Part shown: positions 7,596 through 18,036 of the stretch, piece after piece
Numbering within the stretch: position 1 is the first letter of the stretch
Layout: each line of letters begins with the position of its first letter
Assembly: GCF_021462405.1 (NCBI RefSeq)
Contig: NZ_JAKEDU010000002.1
Location: 62,001-126,000, forward strand
Direction of reading: 5' to 3'
Source of the DNA: Thermus tengchongensis
GTDB taxonomy: Bacteria; Deinococcota; Deinococci; Deinococcales; Thermaceae
DNA length: 64,000 nucleotides
Notes under the pieces: generated by a model
Database searches by the model: none
Told to the model about the DNA's origin: nothing
What the model saw: only the letters and a program-made list of their open reading frames with translations
Program-made: the position numbers and the translations under genes

Positions 7596-8998
7596 ACCTT
7601 CTCCTGGACTTTTTGTTCTTGTACCAGGTGGTGATCCTGTGGTATTTTGCCCTCCTGAACCTCTTTTATGCCCTCTTCGCCTTCTTCGGCCTAGGGATGG
7701 TGGCCCGCTACGCCCGGGAGCTTTCCGAGCTCTCCCTGAAGGACCTTTTGGAACGGGAGGCTTACCTGCCGGTGTCCATCCTGGTGCCCACCTACAACGA
7801 GGAGAAGACCATCGCCCACTCGGTGCGCTCCTTTTTGAGCCTGCACTACCCGGAGTTTGAGGTGATCGTGGTGGCGGATGGGCCCAAGGACCGTACCCTG
7901 GAGGTGCTCAAGGAGGCCTTCCGCCTGGTGGAGGTGGAATGGGTCTACCGCCGGGCGCTTTTCACCAAGCCCGTGCGGGCGGTTTACCGCTCCCTGATCT
8001 ATCCCAACCTCATCGTGGTGGACAAGGAGAATGGGGGCAAGGCCGACGCCCTAAACGCCGGCCTCAACCTGGCCCGCTACCCCCTCTTCTGCGCGGTGGA
8101 TGCGGATAGCCTCCTGGACGCCCAGGCCCTCCTGCGGGCCAGCCGCCTCTTCCTGGAGGACGAGCGGGTGCTGGCCGTGGGGGGGACTGTCCGGCCCCTG
8201 AACGGCGCCGTGGTCCGGGAGGGGGTGGTGGAGGCGATGCGCCTGCCCCAGGGCTTTTTGGAGAAGATGCAGGTCCTGGAGTACGCCCGGGCCTTCTTCC
8301 TGGGCCGGGCGGGGTGGAGCGCCATGGGGGCCTTGCTCATCATCTCCGGGGCCTTTGGCCTTTTCCGGCGGGAGGAGGTCTTGAGGGTAGGGGGGTACCG
8401 CACGGACACCGTGGGGGAGGACATGGAGCTGGTGGTGCGCCTCCACCGCCGGGCCCGGGAGGAGAGGCGGCCTTACCGCATCCTCTACACCCCTGATCCC
8501 ATCTGCTACACCGAGGTGCCGGCGGACTGGAAAACCCTCCGCCGTCAGCGCAACCGCTGGCACCGGGGGCTTTGGGAGGTGCTCTGGTTCCACCGGGGCA
8601 TGCTCTTCAACCCCCGCTACGGGCGCCTGGGCCTTTTGGCCATGCCCTATTTCCTGCTCTTCGAGGCCTTGGCCCCGGTGGTGGAGGTGTTGGGCTACCT
8701 GCTGTTGCCCGTTTTCTACCTCCTGGGCCTCCTCAGCCTCGAGTTCGCCCTTCTCTTCCTGCTCCTGGCCGTGGGCTACGGCATCCTCCTCTCCCAGCTG
8801 GGGGTGGGGATGGAAACCCTCCTGCTCAAGCGGTATCCCAGGTTCACCGACCGCTTGGCTCTCCTCTTCTTGGCCTTGCTGGAGGCCCTGGGTTACCGCC
8901 AGCTCCTCGCCCTGGAGCGCTTCCTGGCCAGCTTCCAGGTCTGGCGCAAGCGGGGGGTGTGGGGAGAGATGCGCCGGAAGGGCCTGGACTCCCCCTAG
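7592..8998 (+). CDS. Membrane-bound processive family 2 glycosyltransferase
   Basis: 468 residues. N-terminal membrane helix at about 8-35, GT-A catalytic domain with PVSILVPTYNEEKT, VADGPKD, ENGGKADALN, DADS, GEDMEL and the processivity motif QRNRWHRG, then three or four C-terminal helices at about 345-430. This layout is that of PgaC/IcaA, hyaluronan and cellulose synthases, which extrude a beta-linked polysaccharide. The sugar cannot be read from the sequence. GTG start overlaps the stop of the HEAT gene (GTGA). With the sensor kinase, receiver and scaffold upstream, this may be a signal-controlled exopolysaccharide or biofilm locus (inference). Confidence 0.88.
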   Translation: MNLLLDFLFLYQVVILWYFALLNLFYALFAFFGLGMVARYARELSELSLKDLLEREAYLPVSILVPTYNEEKTIAHSVRSFLSLHYPEFEVIVVADGPKDRTLEVLKEAFRLVEVEWVYRRALFTKPVRAVYRSLIYPNLIVVDKENGGKADALNAGLNLARYPLFCAVDADSLLDAQALLRASRLFLEDERVLAVGGTVRPLNGAVVREGVVEAMRLPQGFLEKMQVLEYARAFFLGRAGWSAMGALLIISGAFGLFRREEVLRVGGYRTDTVGEDMELVVRLHRRAREERRPYRILYTPDPICYTEVPADWKTLRRQRNRWHRGLWEVLWFHRGMLFNPRYGRLGLLAMPYFLLFEALAPVVEVLGYLLLPVFYLLGLLSLEFALLFLLLAVGYGILLSQLGVGMETLLLKRYPRFTDRLALLFLALLEALGYRQLLALERFLASFQVWRKRGVWGEMRRKGLDSP

Positions 8999-9070
8999 GG
9001 GGAGGGCCGCCGGGAGCCATGACAGAGGGGAGGGTCAGGTCCGGGCCCTTCCGATCCTCCTTGGACCGGG

Positions 9071-9076
9071 TAAAAT
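9071..9076 (+). promoter_or_regulatory. Leaderless -10 box of the nitronate monooxygenase gene
   Basis: TAAAAT ends 7 bases before ATG 9084. No clear -35 element is seen. Confidence 0.5.
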
Positions 9077-9083
9077 CCGCTCC

Positions 9084-9938
9084 ATGGAAACCGCCATCAC
9101 CCGCATGCTGGGCATCCGCTACCCCATCGTGGCTGCCCCCATGTTCCTGGTTTCCGGAGCCAGGCTCCTTCAGGCGGTGGCCGAGGCCGGGGCCATTGGG
9201 GTCATTCCCAGCCTCAACTTCCGCACCCACGCCGCCTTCCGGGAGTTCCTGGAGCACTTTCCCCAAGGGGTGCCCTTCGGGGTGAACCTCATCCTGAAAG
9301 ACAACCCGCGCCTAGGGGAGGACCTCGAGGCCGTGGCCGAGCGCAAGGTGCCCCTGGTGGTCACCTCCTTGGGCGATCCCACCCCGGTGGTGGAGCGGGT
9401 CAAGGCCTACGGCGGGGTGGTCTGGTGCGACGTGGTGGGCCTGCGCCACGGCAGAAAGGCGGTGGAAGCCGGGGCCGATGCCCTGGTGGCGGTGGCCGCG
9501 GGGGCCGGGGGGCATGCCGGGATGGTGAGCCCCTTTGTCCTCGGGCCCTGGCTCAAGGAGGAGCTGGGCGTACCTGTGCTCATCGCGGGGGGTATCGCCA
9601 CCGGCCGCCAGCTTCTGGCGGCCTTGGCCCTGGGGGACGGGGCTTACATCGGCACCCGCTTCATCGCCACCTTGGAGTCGGAGGCGCCTTTGGAGTACAA
9701 GGAGGCCCTCCTCCGGGCCACCCCTGAGGACATCCAGTACACCCCCGAGGTGACCGGGGTGCCCGCCAACTTCCTCCGGGAGTCCTTAGAGCGCTTCCGC
9801 CAGGGCGGGGGCAAGGCCTGGAAGGAGGTTTACTCCGCTGGACACGGGGTGGCCTTCATCCGGGAGATCCCCTCGGCCAAGGAGGTGGTGGCCCGGCTGG
9901 TGGCCGAGTACCAGGAGGCCAAGCAAGCTCTGCCCTGA
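9084..9938 (+). CDS. Nitronate monooxygenase-like FMN enzyme
   Basis: 284 residues of the nitronate monooxygenase / enoyl-ACP reductase II TIM-barrel family. Seen: YPIVAAPMFLVSG at the N-terminus, GVNLILKDN, AAGAGGHAG and IAGGIATGRQLLAALALGDGA (FMN phosphate site) and IGTRFIAT. These proteins use FMN, and many oxidise alkyl nitronates. The typical active-site His is probably the one in GAGGHAG. It is a single gene with its own leaderless promoter and no informative partners. Confidence 0.85.
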   Translation: METAITRMLGIRYPIVAAPMFLVSGARLLQAVAEAGAIGVIPSLNFRTHAAFREFLEHFPQGVPFGVNLILKDNPRLGEDLEAVAERKVPLVVTSLGDPTPVVERVKAYGGVVWCDVVGLRHGRKAVEAGADALVAVAAGAGGHAGMVSPFVLGPWLKEELGVPVLIAGGIATGRQLLAALALGDGAYIGTRFIATLESEAPLEYKEALLRATPEDIQYTPEVTGVPANFLRESLERFRQGGGKAWKEVYSAGHGVAFIREIPSAKEVVARLVAEYQEAKQALP

Positions 9939-9994
9939 GCCGGTATCCTGAGCAAGGTCGCTGGGGACGCCCCCGGGCCTTTTCCTGAGGTGAC

Positions 9995-11805
9995 ATGCGC
10001 ACGTGGCTGGCCTTTCTCCTTTTTTTCGGCCTGGGGCTCGCCCAGTATGACCTGGTGGTCTACGGGGCCACCCCCCAAGGGGTGACGGCAGCCGTGGCCG
10101 CGGCCCAAGAGGGCCTCAAGGTGCTCCTCCTGGAGCCCGGGCGAGGGGTGGGAGGGGTTCTCACCCAGGGGTGGTTGGCCACCTTGGACCTGGCCAAGGA
10201 CAAGGAGGGCCTGCTCCAGCGGGGGCTTTTCCTGGACTTTTACCGCCGCATTGGGGAGGAGGCTTCCTTTGACGTGAAGCGGGCGGAAGAGGCCCTTCTC
10301 GCCATGCTGCGGGAGGCCGGGGTGGAGCTACGCCTCGAGGCCCCCTGGACCGGGTGGAGGTGGACGGGGGCACCGTGGTGGCCCTGGCTACCCCTGGGGG
10401 CCTTTTCCAGGCCCCCTACTTCGTGGACGCCACCGACACCGCCGAGCTGGCTTTCCGCGCCGGGGCCGGCTTCACCCTGGGACGGGAGGACACGGGCCTG
10501 GACCGGCGGAGCATGGCCGCTACCTTGGTCTTCCGCCTGGAGGGGGTGCCCTGGGGGGCGGTCTTTTTGGCCCTGAACTACGAGGGCCAGGTGCGGCGCA
10601 CAGGGGCCGGGGCCTGGGGAAGAAGCGGTTGGGGCTTCGGGGAGCTGGTGCGGGGGTACGTGCCTTCCGATCCCAGCCGCTACGCCCTCCGGGGCCTCAA
10701 CCTGAGCCGCCAAGACGATGGAAGCCTCCTGGTGAACGCCCTCCTCCTCTTCGGGGTGGAGGGGGCGGATCCTTTGAGCCTGGAGCGCAGGCGCGTGGAA
10801 GCGGCCCTCGAGGCCGAGCGGGTGGTGGCCTACCTGCGGGGGAAGGATCCCCTCCTCTTTGGCACCGCCCACCTGGCCGGGGTGGCCCCTAAGTACCCCG
10901 TCGTGGCTTGCGCCACGACGGGGGGCCCAAAGAGGCCATGAGCGCGCCGCTTTGGCTTTGACCGGTGGGGCAACCTTTGCGTGCGGATGCTTAGCCTCTA
11001 CATACGGGAAAGCCGCCACCTGAAGGCCCTTTACCGCTTGAAGGCTGAAGAAGTCCTCCTGGGCCGGACCTTTCCCGATGCCGTGGCCCTGGGGGGGTAC
11101 CCCTTGGACGGCCAGGTCTACTTTCCGGGGGAAACCCCTTACCTTTTGGGTACCCCAGCACCCTATGGGGTGCCCTTCCGGAGTCTGGTGCCCCGGGAGC
11201 TTAGAAACCTCCTGGTGGTTTCCCAGGCGGCGGGGTTTGACAGTGCGGCCGCCTTTTCCGCCCGGGTGGTGCCCTTGCAGATGGCCTTGGGGGAGGCGGC
11301 AGGGGTGGCGGCCGCCCTCTTGCGGAAGGCCCCGCAAGCAGGGCTTACGAAGGTGCCCCTGGCGGACTTTCACGAGTTGGCCGCAAGCGGGCAGGCCCTC
11401 GAGGCCCTGCGCAAGCGGCTTGCCCAAAGGGGGGCCAGGCTTTCCTCTCCCGAGGGAGGCCGGGTGGAGGCGGAAAGGCCAGGGTACCGGGAGGCAGTGG
11501 CCCTCCTGAGGCGGGGGCTCTTCGCCGGACCCTACTACCTAAAAGGCTCCTTGGGCCTTTTTGAACCCGTTCTCCTGGGGGATTTTTTGGCCAACCTGGA
11601 GCACTACTACCGGGCAAAAGGTCCTGAGGAGCGCCTCAGGGTGGTGCTGAAGGCCAGGGAGCTTTTCCGGGAGGAACTGCAAAAGCCCTTGAAGCGGCTC
11701 ACCTTGAATCAGCTCTTGCAGGCGCTGGGGGAGGGCAGGCTTTCAGGTGCCGATCCCGTGACCCGGGGGGAGGCGGCCCTTCTCCTCTACCGGCTTCTGC
11801 CATAA
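9995..11805 (+). pseudogene. Secreted FAD-dependent oxidoreductase, broken by a frameshift and a repeat insertion
   Basis: Three pieces form one gene. Piece 1 (from ATG 9995, preceded by GAGGTGAC) has a signal peptide of about 16 residues ending LGLA and a dinucleotide-binding start YDLVVYGATPQGVTAA. Near 10341 the frame moves by -1 at a run of five C; one more C would restore EAPLDRVEVDGG. Piece 2 runs in the new frame to 10941, where a stop lies inside a 104-bp repeat (10890-10993). Without the repeat the sequence reads GVAP then SLYIRESRHLK, a typical junction for this family (FAD_oxidored). Piece 3 continues in the same frame to 11805 and ends with VTRGEAALLLYRLLP, resembling the end of an SLH module. 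The gene is almost surely inactive unless the C-run is a sequencing error and the repeat is bypassed. Confidence 0.85.
10890..10993 (+). repeat. 104-bp hairpin repeat, copy 1, inserted in a gene
   Basis: Begins TAAGTACCCCGTCG and ends ATGCTTA. The first half is a 12-bp stem (CCCCGTCGTGGC / GCCACGACGGGG) around TTGC. Removing 102 bases including one TA restores an open reading frame, which indicates a TA target duplication. Same family as copies at 12971, 13073 and 17137. Confidence 0.9.
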
Positions 11806-11814
11806 TGGTCTAAA

Positions 11815-12309
11815 GTGCTAGCCATCTTGCTCCTCCCCGAGTTCTCCGAGCTGGAGGCGGCCCTAGCCCTCGAGGCGGCCAAGCGCCTAGGCCTTCCCGC
11901 CTATACCGTGGCCAAGGGCCGCAAGGGAACCCCGGCCCTGGCAGGCTCCGTTTGGACTCCCACCTACGCCTTCCCCGCAGCCCCACCCCCGGAAGTCCTC
12001 CTCATCCCGGGGGCCAAAAGGCCAGGCCGGATGGCCCGGGATCCCTCCTATATGGCCTTTGTGGAGGAGATGTGGGAGGGATTAGAGGCGGTGTTTTTGG
12101 GCTTCAACGCCCACCTCTTCCTGGCGGAGGTGGGCCGGTTGCCTCCCCGGGTGGCGGCCACGGCCGAGGTGGCCCAGGCCTTGGCCAAGCAGGGCTACCA
12201 GGTGGCGGATGGTTCCTTCCACCGGGAGGCCAAGGTCTATACCACCCTGGGGGGATTGTCCCTGCTTAAGGCTTTAGAAGATTGGGCGCAAAAAGCGATT
12301 GAACTTTGA
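11815..12309 (+). CDS. DJ-1/PfpI-like protein lacking the usual nucleophile
   Basis: 164 residues with the DJ-1/PfpI fold pattern: MLAILLLPEFSELEAALALEAAKRLG, then PEVLLIPGAKRPG, then the region that normally forms the nucleophile elbow, here VFLGFNAHLFLAEVGRL. The Cys found at this elbow in active deglycases and proteases is absent, so a non-enzymatic or binding role is likely (inference). GTG start 11815 follows CATAAT by 8 bases. It lies just upstream of a TetR regulator, without obvious co-regulation because the regulator has its own promoter. Confidence 0.7.
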   Translation: MLAILLLPEFSELEAALALEAAKRLGLPAYTVAKGRKGTPALAGSVWTPTYAFPAAPPPEVLLIPGAKRPGRMARDPSYMAFVEEMWEGLEAVFLGFNAHLFLAEVGRLPPRVAATAEVAQALAKQGYQVADGSFHREAKVYTTLGGLSLLKALEDWAQKAIEL

Positions 12310-12331
12310 GTTTATACGGTAGTACACTACC
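12299..12331 (+). promoter_or_regulatory. Promoter and operator of the TetR gene
   Basis: TTGAAC at 12299, an 18-base spacer and TACACT at 12323, ending 6 bases before ATG 12335. The 14-base inverted repeat GGTAGTACACTACC (12318-12331) covers the -10 box, as expected for an autorepressor site. Binding by the TetR protein is inference. Confidence 0.65.
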
Positions 12332-12334
12332 CCC

Positions 12335-12973
12335 ATGACCGTGAGGGAGTATCAGAAAAAGCGGCGCCGGGAGCGCATCTTTCAGGCGGCCATGGCCCTT
12401 TTTCGCCAGCAGGGCTTCCGGGAAACCACCGCCACCGACATCGCCAAGGCCGCCCATGTGTCCCGGGGTACCTTCTTCAACTACTACCCCTACAAGGAGG
12501 CGGTACTCCTGGAGTACGGAAGTCTCCTGTTGGCGGACCTTCGGGGTGAGGTTAGGCGTCGGCTTGCCCAGGGGGAGGATCCCCTGGCCCTTTTGCGCTA
12601 CCTCTTCGGGAGGCTTGCGGCCTTTACCCAGGCGGAGAAGGATCTCCTCTTGCCTCTCCTCTATGAGCTGTTAAACCCTGACCCCATCCGGGCCAAGGCG
12701 GCCTTCATGGCCCTGCCTTTGGGGGACCTGATCGCCGAGGTCCTAAAGCCTTTGCGGGATAAGGGGGTGGTGCGGCAGGACCTTTCCTTGGAACGCATGG
12801 GCCGCACCTTGGCCGATCTTTACTTCCTTGCCGCCTTGCGCTGGGCGGCCTATACCCCTAACCGGGACTTCGGGGGGGAGGTGGAGAAATCCTTGTCCTT
12901 GGCCCTGGAGGGGATCCTGGCCCGCAGCCAGCCCGCCCAGGTTTCCAGGAAATCCCCCAAAGCCAAGGCTTAA
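12335..12973 (+). CDS. TetR-family transcriptional regulator
   Basis: 212 residues. N-terminal helix-turn-helix: IFQAAMALFRQQGFRETTATDIAKAAHVSRGTFFNYYPYKEAVL, the classic TetR pattern with the FFNYYPYKE ending. The C-terminal ligand and dimer domain is not assignable to a substrate. ATG 12335 is leaderless behind TACACT. A perfect inverted repeat on the promoter suggests autorepression. Its stop codon TAA (12971-12973) is the first three bases of a 104-bp repeat. The regulated targets are not evident; the DJ-1-like gene upstream is one candidate. Confidence 0.88.
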   Translation: MTVREYQKKRRRERIFQAAMALFRQQGFRETTATDIAKAAHVSRGTFFNYYPYKEAVLLEYGSLLLADLRGEVRRRLAQGEDPLALLRYLFGRLAAFTQAEKDLLLPLLYELLNPDPIRAKAAFMALPLGDLIAEVLKPLRDKGVVRQDLSLERMGRTLADLYFLAALRWAAYTPNRDFGGEVEKSLSLALEGILARSQPAQVSRKSPKAKA

Positions 12974-13074
12974 GTACCCCGTCGTGGCTTGCGCCACGAC
13001 GGGGGCCCCAAAAAAGCCATGAGCGCGCCACTTTGGCTTTGGCCGATGGGGCAACCTTTGCGTACGGACGCTTA
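12971..13074 (+). repeat. 104-bp hairpin repeat, copy 2
   Basis: Same family as the copy at 10890: TAAGTACCCC start, 12-bp stem around TTGC, CTTA end. It supplies the TetR stop codon and shares the TA at 13073-13074 with the next copy, which gives a perfect tandem. Confidence 0.9.
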
Positions 13075-13173
13075 AGTACCCCGTCGTGGCTTGCGCCACG
13101 ACGGGGGCCCCAAAGAGGCGATAAGCAAGCCGCTTTGGCTTTAGCCGATGGGGCAGCCTTTGTGCGCGGGCGC

Positions 13174-13176
<3 letters not shown>
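13073..13176 (+). repeat. 104-bp hairpin repeat, copy 3
   Basis: Second unit of the tandem between TetR and uvrA. Its terminal TTA (13174-13176) is the stop codon of uvrA on the minus strand. The long stems may act as a terminator between these convergent genes. Confidence 0.9.
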
Positions 13177-16032
<2,856 letters not shown>

Positions 16033-16039
16033 CCGTGGA

Positions 16040-16045
16040 AGTATA
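16040..16045 (-). promoter_or_regulatory. Leaderless -10 box of uvrA
   Basis: TATACT on the minus strand, 7 bases before ATG 16032. Confidence 0.6.
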
Positions 16046-16095
16046 TCACCATCTTCTGGGAAGGACCAGGTGGCAGGAGGTGGCTTCCCGTGCCC

Positions 16096-16101
16096 TATAG
16101 T
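16096..16101 (+). promoter_or_regulatory. Leaderless -10 box of the SIS-domain gene
   Basis: TATAGT ends 6 bases before ATG 16108. It lies about 50 bases from the divergent uvrA -10 box. Confidence 0.6.
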
Positions 16102-16107
16102 GAACCT

Positions 16108-17139
16108 ATGGCCTCTTGGATGCGTACCGAGGCGGAGGAAGCTCCCAAGGTCATAGAGCGCCTCCTTAGGGAGAACGAGGCCGAGGTAAGGAGCCTGGCC
16201 AGCTTCCTGAGGAAGCGCCCCCCGGCCCTCACCCTTACCGTGGCCCGGGGGAGTTCCGACCATGCGGCCCTTTTTGCCAAGTACCTCCTCGAGGCCCGCC
16301 TGGAATGGCCGGTCCTTTCCTTGGCCCCTTCCGTCCTTACCCTCTACCAGGCCAGGCTGCGGGTGCCTTTCCCCTCGCTCCTTCTTGCCTATAGCCAAAG
16401 CGGGGAAAGCCCCGACGTGGTGGAAACCGTGGCCGCCTACCGCCGCCAGGGGGTCCTCACCGTGGCCCTGGTGAACCGGGAGGACAGCCCCCTGGCCCAA
16501 ATAGCTGAGGTGGTCCTTCCCCTCCATGCCGGCGAGGAGAAGGCGGTGGCCGCCACCAAGAGCTTCCTGGCCATGCTGGCCGCCACCGCCCAGCTCCTCG
16601 CCCACCTCCTGGAGGAGGCGAGGCTCCGGGAGGCTTTGCCGGCTTTGCCCGAGGCCCTCCACCGGGCCTTGGAGGCCTCGGGCGAACTGGACTACCTGGA
16701 GGATGCGGAAAACCTTTTCGTCCTGGGGCGGGGGTTCACCTATCCCGTGGCCCTCGAGGCGGCCCTCAAGCTCAAGGAGGTGGCCGCCCTGCACGCGGAG
16801 GGGTTTTCCGCGGCGGAGTTCCTGCACGGGCCCCAGGCCCTTTTGGAGGAGGGCTTTCCCCTCTTGGCCCTGGTGCAGGGGGATGAGGCCCTGGAGGGCT
16901 TCCTAAAGACCCTGGAGGGCCTCCGGGCCAAGGGGGCCCACCTCCTGGTGCTCTCCCCGGAGCCCGACGCCCTGGCCCTGGCCCACACCCCCCTGGCCCT
17001 TCCCGTGGCCCTGGAGCCGGAGCTCACCCCCCTCCTCCTGGTCCAGGCCTTCTACCCCAAGGCCGAGGCCCTGGCCCGGGCCCGGGGCCTGGACCCGGAC
17101 CGGCCCCGGCACCTCAGCAAGGTGACCCGGACCCGCTAA
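16108..17139 (+). CDS. Double SIS-domain sugar-phosphate isomerase (GlmS C-terminus/AgaS type)
   Basis: 343 residues with two SIS domains (about 35-165 and 195-330) and no glutaminase domain. Seen: [85 protein letters not shown] and [10 protein letters not shown]. This is the pattern of the isomerase half of GlmS and of stand-alone glucosamine- or galactosamine-6-phosphate deaminase/isomerases. Likely reaction: interconversion of amino-sugar and keto-sugar phosphates. ATG 16108 fits the -10 box. The TAA stop (17137-17139) is the start of a 104-bp repeat. Confidence 0.85.
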   Translation: MASWMRTEAEEAPKVIERLLRENEAEVRSLASFLRKRPPALTLTVARGSSDHAALFAKYLLEARLEWPVLSLAPSVLTLYQARLRVPFPSLLLAYSQSGESPDVVETVAAYRRQGVLTVALVNREDSPLAQIAEVVLPLHAGEEKAVAATKSFLAMLAATAQLLAHLLEEARLREALPALPEALHRALEASGELDYLEDAENLFVLGRGFTYPVALEAALKLKEVAALHAEGFSAAEFLHGPQALLEEGFPLLALVQGDEALEGFLKTLEGLRAKGAHLLVLSPEPDALALAHTPLALPVALEPELTPLLLVQAFYPKAEALARARGLDPDRPRHLSKVTRTR

Positions 17140-17240
17140 GTACCCCGTCGTGGCCCAGGCCACGACGGGGGCCCCAGAAAAACCATGAACAAGCCGCCTC
17201 GGCTTTAACCGGTGGGGCAGCTTTCGCACACGAGCCCTCA
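17137..17240 (+). repeat. 104-bp hairpin repeat, copy 4
   Basis: TAAGTACCCC start; stem CCCCGTCGTGGCC / GGCCACGACGGGG around CA; ends CCCTCA instead of CTTA but has the same 104-base length. It supplies the TAA of the SIS gene and the TGA of csaA (17238-17240), filling the convergent gap exactly. It is the most diverged copy. Confidence 0.88.
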
Positions 17241-17567
17241 GAACACCTTCTCCCCCAAGGGCACCTCCCGTTCCGGCGCCAGGAGCACCACCCGCCCCGC
17301 CCCGTCCCTGGCCCCCAGGACCAGGACCTCCGAGGGGAAGCCGGCGATCACGCGGGTGCCCAGGTTCACCGCACATACCACCAGGCGGCCCACCAGGTCC
17401 TCGGGGCGGTAAAGCTCGGTGATCTGGGCGGAGCTTTGTTTAACCCCTAAGGGTCCGAGGTCGATCCAAAGCTTGTAGCTGGGTTTACGGGCTTTCTCGT
17501 GGGGTTCGGCCTTTAAGATGCGGCCGATGCGCAGGTCCAGAATTTGAAAGGCTTGCAGGGCCTCCAT
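17238..17567 (-). CDS. csaA: CsaA-type tRNA-binding chaperone-like protein
   Basis: 109 residues from ATG 17567, a single OB-fold tRNA-binding domain as in the C-terminus of bacterial MetRS. Seen: FQILDLRIGRILKAEPHEKARKPSYKL, QSSAQITELY, LVVCAVNLGTRVIAGFPSEVLVLG and EVPLGEKVF. CsaA is described as an export-related chaperone in Bacillus and binds RNA-like ligands; its role in Thermus is not settled. A promoter with ACAATC lies 5 bases upstream. Its stop codon is the last three bases of the neighbouring 104-bp repeat. Confidence 0.9.
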   Translation of the reverse strand: MEALQAFQILDLRIGRILKAEPHEKARKPSYKLWIDLGPLGVKQSSAQITELYRPEDLVGRLVVCAVNLGTRVIAGFPSEVLVLGARDGAGRVVLLAPEREVPLGEKVF

Positions 17568-17572
17568 GGCTA

Positions 17573-17601
17573 GATTGTGCCAGAAGAAGGGGCTGGTACA
17601 A
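17573..17601 (-). promoter_or_regulatory. Promoter of csaA
   Basis: Minus strand TTGTAC, 17-base spacer, ACAATC, then 5 bases to ATG 17567. Confidence 0.5.
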
Positions 17602-17650
17602 ACACGTTTCCCGCCCCTTTGGGAGGCGGGACTTTGGCGGACAGGGAAGC

Positions 17651-17727
17651 TGGTGGGCCGTGCAGGACTCGAACCTGCAACCAACCGGTTATGAGCCGGC
17701 CGCTCTGACCGATTGAGCTAACGGCCC
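17651..17727 (-). tRNA. tRNA with anticodon CAT, probably tRNA-Ile2 (lysidine type)
   Basis: 77 bases including CCA. Acceptor GGGCCGT/ACGGCCC, anticodon loop CTCATAA. CAT can be elongator Met or Ile2. C4-G69 and C5-G68 pairs, a G27-T43 pair and the TTGGTT segment after the anticodon arm match the E. coli Ile2 tRNA rather than elongator Met. TilS, the enzyme that would modify C34, is encoded at 51167. tRNA identity is certain; the Ile2 call is moderate. Confidence 0.85.
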
Positions 17728-17740
17728 GCGCCGAAGGCTT

Positions 17741-17769
17741 ATTTTAGCACAAGGGGCCTAGGGGGCCAA
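17741..17769 (-). promoter_or_regulatory. Promoter of the CAT tRNA
   Basis: Minus strand TTGGCC, 17-base spacer, TAAAAT, about 13 bases before the tRNA 5' end. Confidence 0.65.
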
Positions 17770-17814
17770 ACGTCCCGGTCCGCTCTGGTATAAGCTGGAT
17801 GGCGGAGGTGGAAC

Positions 17815-18006
17815 ATGACGGTGAACGAGAGCACCACCGACCGGGTCATTCGTTTTGTCTTGGCCTTGGTCCTCTTCTACTTCGCCTTCCAGTCGGCCTC
17901 GCCCTGGAACTGGATTTTGGGCATCGTGGGCGTCGTTTTGCTTTTCACGGCCATCACTGGCTTCTGCGCCCTTTACAAGGTCCTGGGCATCAGCACCAAG
18001 AAGTAA
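17815..18006 (+). CDS. Small DUF2892-type membrane protein
   Basis: 63 residues with two hydrophobic helices (about 12-28 and 33-52) and the pattern NESTTDRVIRFVLALVLF ... ITGFCALYKVLGIST, typical of the DUF2892 / YgaP membrane region. Function unknown; relatives are often found near sulfur or rhodanese genes. GGAGGTGG lies 4 bases before ATG 17815. A possible -10 box TATAAG is at 17789. Confidence 0.8.
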   Translation: MTVNESTTDRVIRFVLALVLFYFAFQSASPWNWILGIVGVVLLFTAITGFCALYKVLGISTKK

Positions 18007-18036
18007 ACGGGGCGCAGGGCCCGTTGGGCGCTTTGC

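Noticed and set aside
17137-17240. 104-bp repeat as a riboswitch or small RNA gene
   Set aside because: The copies lie at gene ends in convergent positions and one interrupts a gene; no promoter precedes them, so a mobile/terminator element explains them better.
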